Positions 43,872-53,370 of a DNA stretch of 64,000 nucleotides are shown here, piece by piece. The notes below the pieces were generated by a model. The model saw only the letters and a program-made list of their open reading frames with translations, made no database searches and had not been told where the DNA came from. Made by a program: the position numbers and the translations under genes. Within the stretch, counting starts at the first letter, position 1. Every line of letters begins with the position of its first letter. Source of the DNA: an uncultured Clostridia bacterium (GTDB taxonomy: Bacteria > Bacillota > Clostridia > Christensenellales > UBA1242); the NCBI GenBank assembly GCA_944382715.1, contig CALWNC010000001.1:288104-352103 (forward strand). The letters are read 5' to 3'.

Positions 43872-44468
43872 CTAAATTTCTTTTCTGTCGTGAAGTGCCC
43901 TTGAAAGTGTTACTTCATCTGCGTATTCAAGCTCACTGCCAATAGAAATTCCCTGAGCTATTCTTGAAACTTTTATTTGAAGAGGCTTTAAAAGTTTTGC
44001 AATGTAAAGCGCTGTTGCCTCACCTTCAACATCGGGATTTGTTGCAAGTATAACTTCTTCCGTTTCATTATTACTTATTCTATCAAGCAGTTCTTTAATT
44101 CTAATGTCGTTTGGACCAATACCAGAAATTGGATTGATTGTTCCATGAAGAATATGATATTGCCCCTTAAATTCTCCCGTCTTTTCTATTGCCATAGCAT
44201 CTTTTGGCTCTTTTACAACGCAAATAATTTTAGCACTTCTATCTCTGCAAATTTTACATGGTGAGCTATCAGTGTAGTTCCCACATATCTCACAAAATGT
44301 TATTTTACTTTTCACGTCCATAATACTTGTAGCTAGATTTCTGGCATTTTCTTCACTAGTACGAATTATGTAATATGCATATCTTTCTGCCGTTTTCTTC
44401 CCAACTGCTGGCAATTTTGAAAATTCATTTATAAGTCTTGCAATTGGTTCAATTTTGTTTATGTCCAC
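43872..44468 (-). CDS. recR: Recombination protein RecR
   Basis: 198 residues, normal length. Helix-hairpin-helix (LPAVGKKTAERYAYYI), Cys4 zinc finger (CEICGNYTDSSPCKICRD), TOPRIM domain (ICVVKEPKDAMAIEKTG, LATNPDVEGEATALYIA) and Walker-like C-terminus. Works with RecF/RecO in loading RecA at gaps. Starts with GTG overlapping the ebfC stop (TAGTG), so the two are translationally coupled, as in most bacteria. Confidence 0.95.
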   Translation of the reverse strand: MDINKIEPIARLINEFSKLPAVGKKTAERYAYYIIRTSEENARNLATSIMDVKSKITFCEICGNYTDSSPCKICRDRSAKIICVVKEPKDAMAIEKTGEFKGQYHILHGTINPISGIGPNDIRIKELLDRISNNETEEVILATNPDVEGEATALYIAKLLKPLQIKVSRIAQGISIGSELEYADEVTLSRALHDRKEI

Positions 44469-44788
44469 TAAATTAAGCCCCCAAGTGCACCGAGCTTACT
44501 CTGCTTCATTTCATCGGCTTTTGCTTTTGCATCGTTAAATCCTGCTATAATTAAATCCTCTAACATTTCAACATCATCGCTATCCACAACGCTACTATCA
44601 ATGTGCAAGCCAACCATTTCAAATTTACCGTTAATTTCAACCTTAACCAGTCCACCACTAGCAGTTCCTTCAAAAATTGTATTATCTAACTCTTCCTTTG
44701 CACGCATTGCCTCTTCCTGCATTTTTTGTGCCTGACGCATCATTGCCTGCATATTATTTGCACCACCAAATCCACCAAATTTATTCAT
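44468..44788 (-). CDS. ebfC: Nucleoid-associated protein EbfC/YbaB
   Basis: 106 residues, with Met/Gln-rich N-terminus (MQAMMRQAQKMQEEAM) and the GTASGGLVKVEINGKFEM core. A small dimer that binds DNA without strong specificity. Conserved location between dnaX and recR. AAGGAG ribosome site before ATG. Confidence 0.92.
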   Translation of the reverse strand: MNKFGGFGGANNMQAMMRQAQKMQEEAMRAKEELDNTIFEGTASGGLVKVEINGKFEMVGLHIDSSVVDSDDVEMLEDLIIAGFNDAKAKADEMKQSKLGALGGLI

Positions 44789-44944
44789 ATTAACTCCTTT
44801 AATAAATATTATTTAAACTAGTTATAGGCAAATCAAAAATTAATAGACCCAATTTTAAGTTTTGCCATAACTATTTTAATCAACAACTTAAAATCATTAT
44901 CTTTTGCCTGCTCTTACATTTTAGCAAAGTCACAATAAAGAAAA

Positions 44945-45116
44945 GACTTCCAAAAGGACTTATCTTTGTAAAATCCAAACTAAAAGTTTTGTTAAAAACT
45001 TTATCAGTTTTATTTTAAGCTACAAAAAGAACCATCAAGATAATTGCTTTTACCATTTGAAAACCATCAGGTGCCCTCCAAATGTGATTTCTCCACACTT
45101 GACAGCCACTTCTGAT
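44945..45116 (-). ncRNA. Candidate structured small RNA between dnaX and ebfC
   Basis: On the - strand, promoter TTGAAA (45150-45145), 16-bp spacer, TATAAT (45128-45123). The predicted start (about 45116) is the first base of ATCAG, which pairs with CTGAT at 45070-45066 and closes a hairpin with AAGTGTG / CACATTT at its tip. A second perfect hairpin AAAGTTTT / AAAACTTT lies at 45002-44983 and a weaker one before TCTTTTCTTT near 44945. It has no SRP (GGAAG tetraloop), RNase P or tmRNA signature. It may also serve as the ebfC-recR leader. Confidence 0.5.
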
Positions 45117-45122
45117 ATTATT

Positions 45123-45150
45123 ATTATAATGTCTTTTTATTTTTTTTCAA
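45123..45150 (-). promoter_or_regulatory. Promoter inside the dnaX-ebfC gap
   Basis: -35 TTGAAA, 16-bp spacer, perfect -10 TATAAT; would give ebfC-recR or a small RNA a transcript independent of dnaX. Confidence 0.7.
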
Positions 45151-45165
45151 ATCTTTTTTACATAT

Positions 45166-46783
45166 TTAATTAGTTTTGTCATCTGTTTTTATAATTTTTA
45201 GTTTTCCACCAACTAGCGCGTTGAGTGTATCTTTATCGTCAACCTCGCTCAAGGCTGACTTTGGCTTAAAGCCCAGATTTTTTGAGTTGAAAAATCCTTC
45301 AAGTACTTCGGTGTAGTTACTCTTTGTAAATAATTCCTGAACCTCAATATCTTTATACTCAATTTCTGCAATTCCATTAATTATATTAATGCTTTCAATC
45401 TTACGACAAATCATAAGCATTGACATATACTTATTTTCTTTTAGAAATTTTAAGAGCTCACCTAAAATAACAATTCCTTCATCAATTTCGCTTTTTGAGG
45501 TGTCATCAAAAACCACGGTTTCTTCTTTAATTTTTTTTAACTCAGAATTTAATTCTTCCACAACATCATCAATATTTTCATTGTTTTGAGTGTTTTTTTT
45601 AATATTTTTAATATTTTTTGCAGTTTTTAAATCCGGGCTATTATCTGGGAAAAATATTATTAACTTTTTCTTCAAGTCTTTCAACTCTTTCTGCAAGTGA
45701 ACTTGCATTTATAATTTTTATTATGGCACATTCAAGTACAATTCTCGGCTTTGAGCTATAGCGAAGTTCCTGTTCAACTTTGCTTAAAATTTCTATTGAA
45801 CTAACAATCTTACTATAATTTTCCTGTGTTGCTTGGGCTTTCATTTTCTCAAATACATCATCTTTTACTACAACAATCTCTCTAGATTTTTCTTTAAGTG
45901 ACCAAATAAGTAGTAAATCTCTTAAATACGCAATCAAGTCATTTGATAGAACTAAAGGACTTTTACCACTTGAAAGTACGCTGTCAAGTTCCGTTAAACA
46001 CTTGCCAAGATTTTTTTCTAAAATGAGATTTGTAAGATTTATCATAACATCTCGTTTAGAAATTCCAAGCACATCAATAACGCTTTGATAAGTTAGTTTA
46101 TCACCCGCAAATGAAACACATCTATCTGCTATTGACAAGGTATCTCTGACGCTACCCTCTCCTGCTCTTGCCAAAACATTAATACTTTCACTATCATAGC
46201 TTATATTTTCTTCCTTTAGAATTTTCTCAAGCAGCATTGAAAGGTCTTCAAGAGATACTAGTTTAAAGTCAAAGCGCAAACACCTTGAAAGAATTGTTGC
46301 TGGAAGTTTATGAACTTCTGTAGTTGCTAAAATAAATACCGTGTGGCTTGGTGGTTCTTCAAGTGTTTTTAGCAGTGCATTAAAGGCACTTGATGAAAGC
46401 ATATGAACTTCATCAATTATATAAACCTTATATTTCCCAACTACAGGTGGATACTTAACCCTTTCCCTAAGTTCACGAATTTCATCAACCCCATTATTAG
46501 AAGCGGCATCAATTTCAAGAACATCAACATTGGTCTTTTCAAGTGCCTTACATACTTCGCACTCACAGCAAGGCGAGCCATTTACAGGGTGCAAGCAATT
46601 AATAGCTCTTGAAAAAATTTTTGCCGTGCTTGTCTTACCAGTGCCCCTACTACCCGTAAACAAATAAGCGTGGGATATTCTATCCGTTTTGATTTGATTG
46701 ATAAGAGTCTTTACTATATGCTGTTGCCCAATTACCTTATCAAATGTATTTGGACGGTATTTTCTGTAAAGAGCTAAATACAT
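45166..46783 (-). CDS. dnaX: DNA polymerase III subunits tau/gamma, split at a +1 shift site
   Basis: The first frame (46783-45641, 380 residues) has P-loop GSRGTGKT near 45, zinc module CLHPVNGSPCCECEVC, DEVHMLS and the sensor motif, ending IFPR just after domain III, a gamma-length product. The remaining tail (DNSPDLKTAKNI... to 45166, about 159 residues) is in the +1 frame and resembles the tau C-terminus that binds polymerase. The switch point is TTT CCC AGA TAA at 45652-45641, after a T5 run: one skipped base gives about 538 residues, a usual tau length. Either programmed shifting makes both proteins, or one base is in error. AAAGGAGA ribosome site. Confidence 0.88.
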
Positions 46784-46840
46784 ATAAAATCTCCTTTTTT
46801 TAATGTTTTTTAGTTAAAATTAATAAAAATTGCGTTTTTT

Positions 46841-47404
46841 TTAACCAGCTTTATTTAGTTTTGATTTTATTCGTTGCAAGGTATTGTCTATTTGTTTTAC
46901 TTGTTTATTTAATGAAACTGCAATTTCCGACTGTTTTTCGCCTTCAAGATAATGTTTAAGAACTTTTTTTTCAAATTCGCTCAGTTCACTTTCACAGATT
47001 TTGAGTTTCTCTTCAATTTTTTCTTTATCAATAAAAATGTCTAAGGGGTCATTTGATAAATTTCTATCAAACATCATATCCAGCATTGATTTTTCATTCC
47101 CACTTTTATCAATACCATTAAAGCTTATTGACTCGTTCAAGATTTTATTTTTTTGATTGTTAGACTTTCTTATGGCATCTAGGATTTGTCTTTTTATACA
47201 AAGCTTAACAAATGAATTAAACCTCTCTTCAAAAAGACTCTCCCCATTATAATTCTTACAAGCCTGCAAAATTCCAATTACACCCTCTTCAAACAAATCA
47301 TCACCAGTGCCATCTTTTACATAGTATCTTTTACTTAAATAGCTTACATATGGCGAATATTTTTGCACGATTTTAACTATATCGCCCGGGTCAACATTTT
47401 CCAA
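46841..47404 (-). CDS. sigH: RNA polymerase sigma factor, SigH type
   Basis: 187 residues, two-domain sigma-70 family: region 2 (YSPYVSYLSKRYYVKDGTGDDLFEEGVIGILQA, then DAIRKSNNQK) and region 4 (LSEFEKKVLKHYLEGEKQSEIAVSLNKQVKQIDNTLQRIKSKL). The position right after rlmB matches the B. subtilis mrnC-rlmB-yacP-sigH order, which is why SigH, the early sporulation or stationary-phase sigma, is chosen; yacP is absent. Starts with TTG eight bases after AAAGGAG. The identity as SigH is from context; the promoter set it reads is unknown. Confidence 0.8.
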   Translation of the reverse strand: MENVDPGDIVKIVQKYSPYVSYLSKRYYVKDGTGDDLFEEGVIGILQACKNYNGESLFEERFNSFVKLCIKRQILDAIRKSNNQKNKILNESISFNGIDKSGNEKSMLDMMFDRNLSNDPLDIFIDKEKIEEKLKICESELSEFEKKVLKHYLEGEKQSEIAVSLNKQVKQIDNTLQRIKSKLNKAG

Positions 47405-47405
47405 T

Positions 47406-48131
47406 TTACTTTCTCCTTTGTCTTATTACTTCATAAATTCCTATGCCTGCACTTACACTTGCATTGAGTGAATTAACCTTGCCAAACATTGGTATGCTTA
47501 TTATTCCGTCACAAATTTTTCGCGTCAGTTTACCAACACCATTGCCTTCACTGCCAACAACAAGTGCAATATCTCCAGTCAGCGAGGCACTATACATCTC
47601 TTCACCGTCCATATCAAGTGCATAAACCCAAATATTTTCTTTTTTTAAGGTTTCGATTGCATTATTTATGTTATTAACTTTTATTATTGGCAGATAAGCC
47701 GTTGCACCAGCAGATGTTCTTACAACCGTTTCATTGACAGTTGCACTTCGCCTATTTGAAATAATCACTCCACTTGCGCCAGCACACTCTGCAACTCTAA
47801 CAATTGAGCCTAAATTATGAGGGTCTAAAATTTCGTCAAGAATAACAAACAAAATATCCTTACCCTTTTCCCTTTCAGACGCAATGACTTCTTTTAAGTT
47901 AAAGTACTTATAATTATTTTGCTCAGCAATTACTCCTTGATGATGTCCCGTTTGCGAAATTTTATCCAAACCTCTCTTATCAACAAATTCAACTTTAATG
48001 CCTCTTTCTCTAGCAAGCTTTTGAATTTCTCTGAGGTCACCATCAGAATTTCCGTTTTCTATCATAATTTTCTCAATAGTTTCATCGCTATTTAAAAGTT
48101 CTTTAACTGGATTTTTACCTTCTATTTTCAT
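47406..48131 (-). CDS. rlmB: 23S rRNA (guanosine-2'-O)-methyltransferase RlmB (TrmH/SpoU family)
   Basis: 241 residues. N-terminal substrate-binding domain (GKNPVKELLNSDETIEKI), then the SPOUT methyltransferase with motifs LDEILDPHNLGSIVRVAECAG, LVVGSEGNGVGKLTRKICD and IPMFGKVNSLNASVSAGIGIYE, matching RlmB. It uses AdoMet to 2'-O-methylate a guanosine of 23S rRNA. sigH follows within 2 bp. The start ATG has only a distant GAGGGG site. Confidence 0.92.
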   Translation of the reverse strand: MKIEGKNPVKELLNSDETIEKIMIENGNSDGDLREIQKLARERGIKVEFVDKRGLDKISQTGHHQGVIAEQNNYKYFNLKEVIASEREKGKDILFVILDEILDPHNLGSIVRVAECAGASGVIISNRRSATVNETVVRTSAGATAYLPIIKVNNINNAIETLKKENIWVYALDMDGEEMYSASLTGDIALVVGSEGNGVGKLTRKICDGIISIPMFGKVNSLNASVSAGIGIYEVIRQRRK

Positions 48132-48274
48132 AAATTTTATGTTCCCCTCAAAATTTATATATAATTTATAAAAGCCTAATTTATATAAAACTAGATTAAA
48201 CTTAAAGAAAAGTTTTTAATAAGTTTAATTCTTAAATGCAAAGTTTATTCTAACTAAGTCTTTCCAAAAAATAC

Positions 48275-48679
48275 CTAATCAATAACCATTTCATCTAGAG
48301 ATTTGATTAAAAATTTTTCTAGTCTTTCATCTTCTCCAACAAGATATAAATATCCAATGATTGCTTCAAATGCCGTTGCATAAATGTATTCAGTTATTGT
48401 AAAATTTTTTGCCTTTGAATGAATATGGGTGTTTCTTGCCCTATGTGCAATCTCCAATTCATCTTCTAAAAGGTTTTCTTCTATTTTTTTAAATGTAACA
48501 AATTGTGCCCCAGCCTTAACAACACTCGACACAATCTTATTTAACTTATTAACTTTGTAGTTATATGATTTTGCAAGATACTCTCTTACGAAAAGTGTTT
48601 GCACACTGTCTCCAATCATTGCAAGAACCAAGGGTTGCATTTGCTTTGCTTCCTGTTTACTAATTGTTTTCTTTATCAT
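48275..48679 (-). CDS. mrnC: Mini-ribonuclease III
   Basis: 134 residues, an RNase III catalytic domain with no dsRNA-binding domain: LAMIGDSVQTLFVREYL with the active acidic residue, and EYIYATAFEAIIGYLYL with the second. It matures 23S rRNA ends in Bacillota. Conserved linkage with rlmB and sigH. GGTGA ribosome site before ATG. It lacks the cysS gene that usually precedes it. Confidence 0.92.
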   Translation of the reverse strand: MIKKTISKQEAKQMQPLVLAMIGDSVQTLFVREYLAKSYNYKVNKLNKIVSSVVKAGAQFVTFKKIEENLLEDELEIAHRARNTHIHSKAKNFTITEYIYATAFEAIIGYLYLVGEDERLEKFLIKSLDEMVID

Positions 48680-48890
48680 AAGTCACCAACTTAATTTATT
48701 ATAGCATTTATTTAAAATTTTAGCAATGATAATTTAACTAAGTTTACCTTAACAATTAAACTATTATACAGTCTTTAACAATTTAAGTTTATCTTTAATT
48801 CAATGAAGTTTCTTAAGGAAAATTAATTTTTTTGTTTTTAGCTTGTAAAACTAAAAAATCAAACTTATGACTTAAATTTTAAAAAAATAA

Positions 48891-48930
48891 AAACGCAAAA
48901 TATCAAATTTTTAATTGAAATTCTGCGTTT
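48891..48930 (-). terminator. Terminator of the HtrA-like lipoprotein gene
   Basis: AAACGCA and TGCGTTT close an imperfect stem with TTTCAATT / AAATTTGA inside; T-run on the - strand, 26 bp after the stop. Confidence 0.7.
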
Positions 48931-48955
48931 AATTGAATTTTTTTGAAGAATGAAA

Positions 48956-50362
48956 TTATTTGAGGATTTTTGTAAAATAATCAGATAAAATTGTTTCATA
49001 TGAAACATTTTGAGTTTCTCCACTCTCACTTTCTCTACTTACAAAAATTTTTATTTGGTCGCCACTTTCTCCTGCAAGTAACAATTCTTTCAAGGTATAA
49101 TTTCTAAGCAAATAATTTTGATAGTTATCATAAACTATTCCATTATATTCTAGTTTTATAATCTTATCCCCAACTTCAAGTCCTGAGTTTGATAGTAAAC
49201 TTTCTTCATCAATACTTGTAATTACTATGGTTTCACTTATCTTTATTGTTGATGTTCCTGAGTCGTAAATTGTCAGAGAATTTGTGGTTTCTAGGTTATC
49301 CTCTATTCCTGTGGAATAAATTGTAACTGAACTTTCACCACTACTTACTATATTTTCAGCAACTGCTTTAACAACATTTGCAGGAATTGCGTAATTCATA
49401 AGTGTTCCTTCTCTTCCACCATTTGTAAGACCAATTAGTTTTCCATATTCATCAAACAGTCCACCACCTGAATTCCCATGATAGATGTAAGAGTCGTGAC
49501 GAATTTCACTATAATATGAAGAAACCCCACCAACATTCATTGAAATTGTTTCGCGTTCAACGCTAATAATTCCCTGAGTTACAGTCAAGCCATACTCACT
49601 AGTATTGCCAATTGCATAACATGTTTGACCAAGGCTCACATTTTGCAAGCTAAAATCAACTACCTGAGCATTTGAATTTTTTAAAGCTTCACTACCTTCA
49701 ACCTTTAAAATAGCTATGTCATAGCTTCTTATTCCACCTAGATATGTTGCCTCAATTTCTATATCTGGTTGTCCAAACAAGTAAAGTTTGAAATAAGGAT
49801 ACATATTTCTACTAGACGAATTGTATGTCACATGGTAATTGGTAATAATATATGCATCACCATTATCATCTATCCTATAAATAATTCCTGAACCTGCATT
49901 TAAATAATTTGCATAAGGTGAATTTGATGTATATCCATAAACTTCCACAACACTCATCAAATTTTTATTTAAATAACTTCCACTCGTTATTGAACTATTT
50001 GCAAAAAATCTACTTAGGAAGTCTAAATATGTATAATTTTCATCAATTTCTTCATTTTCTTTAGCTGACAAATATGCCTGATAGGTATCAATATTTTGTG
50101 TTTCAGCATCTTTACCATTTTGACCCTGCAAACTCAAAAGCCATTCCTGCTCTGTTCCAGTAAATCCATTTTTCACAGCTATCTCATACGCACTTTCTCC
50201 CCGTAAACTCAAAAGCCATTCTTGCTCTGTCCCAGTAAATCCGTTTTTCACAGCTATCTCATACGCAGACTGCGAACCACAAGATGTGAGCACTAGGCAA
50301 AGTGGAAGGACAAATGCAAAAAGCATTATAGAAATTAATGTTTTTAATCTGTTTTTTTTCAT
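48956..50362 (-). CDS. Trypsin-like (HtrA family) lipoprotein with a duplicated 25-residue repeat and PDZ domain
   Basis: 468 residues: signal peptide with lipobox LTSC, Cys28 the lipidated residue; two copies of a 25-residue unit SAYEIAVKNGFTGTEQEWL at 32-56 and 57-81; then a serine protease domain with His177 (ITNYHV), Asp215 (YDIAIL) and Ser298 (GNSGGG), and a PDZ-like domain near 380-445 (SLLSNSGLEVGDKIIKLEYNG). It would be a surface-tethered quality-control or signalling protease. The repeat resembles units seen in surface and tail-fibre proteins. GGAGGAA ribosome site. Confidence 0.88.
   Translation of the reverse strand: MKKNRLKTLISIMLFAFVLPLCLVLTSCGSQSAYEIAVKNGFTGTEQEWLLSLRGESAYEIAVKNGFTGTEQEWLLSLQGQNGKDAETQNIDTYQAYLSAKENEEIDENYTYLDFLSRFFANSSITSGSYLNKNLMSVVEVYGYTSNSPYANYLNAGSGIIYRIDDNGDAYIITNYHVTYNSSSRNMYPYFKLYLFGQPDIEIEATYLGGIRSYDIAILKVEGSEALKNSNAQVVDFSLQNVSLGQTCYAIGNTSEYGLTVTQGIISVERETISMNVGGVSSYYSEIRHDSYIYHGNSGGGLFDEYGKLIGLTNGGREGTLMNYAIPANVVKAVAENIVSSGESSVTIYSTGIEDNLETTNSLTIYDSGTSTIKISETIVITSIDEESLLSNSGLEVGDKIIKLEYNGIVYDNYQNYLLRNYTLKELLLAGESGDQIKIFVSRESESGETQNVSYETILSDYFTKILK
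50120..50269 (-). repeat. 75-bp coding tandem repeat in the HtrA-like gene
   Basis: Two copies in the mature N-terminus of the protein. Over the 22 identical residues SAYEIAVKNG...WLLSL the copies differ at only three bases, all synonymous. Confidence 0.9.
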
Positions 50363-50826
50363 TATTCCTCCTGCAAATTTAACAACTTTTCTAATATAAA
50401 AATACCCTAAAAAGTAATTAATACTAATTTAAAATGTATAAGTTTGTTAAATTATTCTTCTATTATTATCTAACTACAATGCAAAGCACAAATTGAAAGC
50501 TTTTTACTATAAAGTAATTTTTAGATTGGTTAGTTTTGTTAGAAAATTTATTAACAATTTTATTATAACATTTTTTTTATATAAGTAAAACAAAAAGATA
50601 CAAAATTAGTATTTGTATCTTTTATTAATTTATTGTTAAAAATTACAAAATCCATAATGTTTGGTTTTTTCTACATTTTTTTGTAGTTAAATGCTCATAA
50701 TTACAGTAAATTGTATTGCTAAAAATTTTTAATATACATTTTAAGATTATAAAATCTCTAATCTTAGCGTTTTACTGTTTTTATTTACTATAAAAACGAT
50801 CATTTTGACTAGAAATTTTATTTTTG
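50363..50826. other. 464-bp gap between gltX and the HtrA-like gene
   Basis: AT-rich; only the terminator at 50593-50623 was recognised. A promoter for the lipoprotein gene must lie on the - strand between 50363 and 50590, but none is clear. Confidence 0.5.
50593..50623 (-). terminator. Terminator downstream of gltX
   Basis: AAAAGATACAAA pairs with TTTGTATCTTTT around a seven-base loop; TTTTTGTTTT follows on the - strand. Confidence 0.7.
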
Positions 50827-52494
50827 TTATTTTAAACTGCTTATTACAAACTCAAGTCTATTTAAAACTTCTTCTTTACCTAAAAGTTTTATAATTTCAT
50901 ATAAGTCTGGAGTATTAGTTCTGCCTGTGATTGCCACGCGGACAATATTACTCGCATCTGCAATGTTTCCTTTATAAGACTCCGGTGACTGTTTATATGT
51001 CTTCATATCGGCATATCCACACACAAAAGCACATTGTTTTAAAGTATCAAACCACTGCTCTTTACTTTCGTCTAAGTTTAGTACTTTTACATACTCTTTT
51101 AAAAGATTAACTATATCCGACTTACTATATTTGTCATCAAACACCAAACTAGTACTGTTATCGTAAAATTCATTAAACATATAACAAAAAAGTCGCTTAA
51201 CTTCGCTAAAGTGTCCAATATCTTTTCTTGGTCTTGCGTTTTCTCTATCAATCGCAAGCAGTCTTTCTGCCATTTCTTGATGTGCAAGTAAAACTTTTGC
51301 TAGCTGTGTATCGTATTCATTTGCCCAATCCACAATTTCTCTCAGAAGCTTTTTAGCAGGTACTTTCGAGATTATATTCTTTGAAATGTCATTTATTTTA
51401 ACTAAATCGAACATTGGGTTGCTTGAAGATATCTTTTTGATTGAAAATGGAAAATCAGTATAAGGAAGATCAGGGTTTGCCTTTCTCCAATTTTCAAAAT
51501 CTGAGTTTAAAAGATTTAACAAATACTCATTTATTGCAACTGTTGGATATCCCTCTGCAATAAAATATCTTGTATCGGCTTCAGGGTCATATCGCTTACT
51601 GAGTTTTCGCTTTGTTCCAGTTTTTTCATCAATCTTACAAACAACTGGGGTATGTGCGTACTTTGGAGGCTTAATTCCAAGTGCTCTAAAGATTTCCAAG
51701 TGAGCATTTAATGATGGCCACCATTCTTCTCCTCGAACAACAATACTGGTGTGCATTAAAGTATCGTCAATAACATGTGCAAATGCATATGGTGGAATAC
51801 CATTACTCTTCATAAGAACAATATCTTTTGCATTTTCGTGAAGTGTACGCTTTCCCTTTATTAGATCAGTAAACTCGTAAGTTTTTTCTGGATCACCATT
51901 TGAGTATAACCTAAGAGCCCAAGGCTTGCCCATTTTTAAATTAAGTTCAATTGTTGCTATGTCAAGATTTCTGCAAGGGTCTTTATCTATAATTTCATCG
52001 GACTCTTCAAGTTGTTTCTCTCTTCTAATTTTTATATCTTCCTTGCCTTCACTTGCATTACAAAAACAAGGAAATGCCCTACCAAGTTCCACCATTCGTT
52101 TTGCAAACGCCGTGTAAATTTCTTGTCTTTTAGACTGAACATAGTCACCATACTCTCCCACTTGCTTTTTGCCCTCACCCATAAAACCCTCATCGGGCTT
52201 TGTGTTAAACTTGCAAAGCATATTATAGGCAACATCTGCAGCACCCGGAACTTGTCGTTTTTGATCAGTATCTTCTATTCTGAGATAAAAAATGCCATTT
52301 GTTTTTAATGCCACTAATTTATCTATCATTGCACCAAAGAGTCCACCAGTATGATAGTAACCCGTTGGGCTTGGTGCAGTTCTCGTAACCTCTGCCCCCG
52401 GTGCTAGATTTCTTTCAGGGTACTTTTCAAAAAAGTATTCAGGGGTGAGTGTTACATTTTTATAAAGCATTTCTGCCAGTCGTTTATAATCCAT
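50827..52494 (-). CDS. gltX: Glutamyl-tRNA synthetase-like protein
   Basis: 555 residues from ATG at 52494, chosen because GGAGA lies just before it (an in-frame TTG at 52506 is inside this ribosome site). Class I catalytic motifs: APSPTGYYHTGGLFGAM (HIGH-type) and KRKLSKR (KMSKS-type), typical of GlxRS; it charges tRNA with Glu (or Glu/Gln). It is longer than the usual 480-500 residues, and the anticodon-binding part is divergent. tRNA-Glu is at 35931-36005. Conserved partner of the mrnC-rlmB-sigH region. Confidence 0.88.
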   Translation of the reverse strand: MDYKRLAEMLYKNVTLTPEYFFEKYPERNLAPGAEVTRTAPSPTGYYHTGGLFGAMIDKLVALKTNGIFYLRIEDTDQKRQVPGAADVAYNMLCKFNTKPDEGFMGEGKKQVGEYGDYVQSKRQEIYTAFAKRMVELGRAFPCFCNASEGKEDIKIRREKQLEESDEIIDKDPCRNLDIATIELNLKMGKPWALRLYSNGDPEKTYEFTDLIKGKRTLHENAKDIVLMKSNGIPPYAFAHVIDDTLMHTSIVVRGEEWWPSLNAHLEIFRALGIKPPKYAHTPVVCKIDEKTGTKRKLSKRYDPEADTRYFIAEGYPTVAINEYLLNLLNSDFENWRKANPDLPYTDFPFSIKKISSSNPMFDLVKINDISKNIISKVPAKKLLREIVDWANEYDTQLAKVLLAHQEMAERLLAIDRENARPRKDIGHFSEVKRLFCYMFNEFYDNSTSLVFDDKYSKSDIVNLLKEYVKVLNLDESKEQWFDTLKQCAFVCGYADMKTYKQSPESYKGNIADASNIVRVAITGRTNTPDLYEIIKLLGKEEVLNRLEFVISSLK

Positions 52495-52637
52495 AATTTT
52501 CTCCAAAATAATTTAAATTTAAAGTTTTTTAATTTTTTTTATAAAAATATGCAGTTTTTTAATTGTGCGTTGCTATTTATTTATAGATTTATACCCACAA
52601 AAAACAAACTCAGATACACATTTCAAATATTTATTTA

Positions 52638-53231
52638 CTAATTTGTTTTTGGTTCATCTAAATATGTCGCCATTAAATCTGCAATGTGAGTTAGCGTTGC
52701 AAGTGGAAACTTATAGTAAGCAGATGAAAATGATAAATCGCCACCTTGAACTCTCTTGTCAAATCCACCCATATGCCAGTTTATCGCAATGGCCTCTTCT
52801 CTTGTAAGTCGCATATAACCATTAATGATATAAACAGATTTTTCACCATGTCCGTAAGGAAGAGGATCATCAATGGAATAATATGGCTTTTGAACCCACT
52901 CACCATTTTCCTTAACATTTCGCATTTCTATCTTATAAAAACAACATTTACAAATGTCATGAAATAGTGCCACTATTGTGATAGTTTCAAGATTAACATT
53001 TTCATTTCCCCATTCGTTTATGGCAAGTTCTAGTAGTCTTTTATAAACATTTAACGAGTGTTTGCAAAGTCCTCCTGCTTCTGCCATGTGAAATTTTGAG
53101 CTTGCTGGTGCATCAAAAAAATCGGTAGTGACTAACCAGTTCATAAGCTCATCTATTCCTTCTCTGTGGATATTATCCTTAACAAGTTTTAAAAATTCTT
53201 GCTTGTTATCTTCTTTCTGTTTATCGTCCAT
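52638..53231 (-). CDS. HD-domain phosphohydrolase
   Basis: 197 residues with HKHSLNVYKRL-type entry (CKHSLNVYKRLL), the HD pair in ALFHDICKCCFY, and AIAINWHMGGFD, giving the His/Asp metal ligands. HD proteins cleave phosphate esters of nucleotides; the exact substrate is not shown. The start ATG at 53231 has no ribosome site; TAATAT lies six bases upstream, with TTTACT 17 bp before it, so the transcript may be leaderless. Confidence 0.8.
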   Translation of the reverse strand: MDDKQKEDNKQEFLKLVKDNIHREGIDELMNWLVTTDFFDAPASSKFHMAEAGGLCKHSLNVYKRLLELAINEWGNENVNLETITIVALFHDICKCCFYKIEMRNVKENGEWVQKPYYSIDDPLPYGHGEKSVYIINGYMRLTREEAIAINWHMGGFDKRVQGGDLSFSSAYYKFPLATLTHIADLMATYLDEPKTN

Positions 53232-53345
53232 AAATTCATATTATCACATTTTATTTTTAAAGTAAATTGTTTAAAAAAATATTTAAAACTTTAGACAATT
53301 AACTTATGAATATGTTTCGTAATGGGATATTTAAAGCATAAAAAA

Positions 53346-53367
53346 GCAAAGCTGTGTTTAGCTTTGC
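53346..53367 (-). terminator. Terminator of the amidase gene
   Basis: GCAAAGCT pairs with AGCTTTGC, GTGTTT loop, T-run on the - strand; three bases after the stop codon. Confidence 0.85.
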
Positions 53368-53370
53368 CAT

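Larger units (their letters stand above)
44789..45165. other. 377-bp gap between dnaX and ebfC
   Basis: Holds the promoter and candidate structured RNA listed separately. About 150 bp before ebfC show nothing further. Confidence 0.6.

Noticed and set aside
44945..45116. SRP (4.5S/scRNA) RNA
   Set aside because: The conserved GGAAG-type tetraloop and AGCAGCC internal loop are absent.
45166..45708. Independent gene for the dnaX tail from the ATG at 45708
   Set aside because: No ribosome site before this ATG, and its first residues overlap dnaX coding in another frame; the tail continues the tau sequence.
52495..52506. TTG start of gltX four codons earlier
   Set aside because: The TTG is part of TTGGAGAAAATT, the ribosome site for the following ATG.
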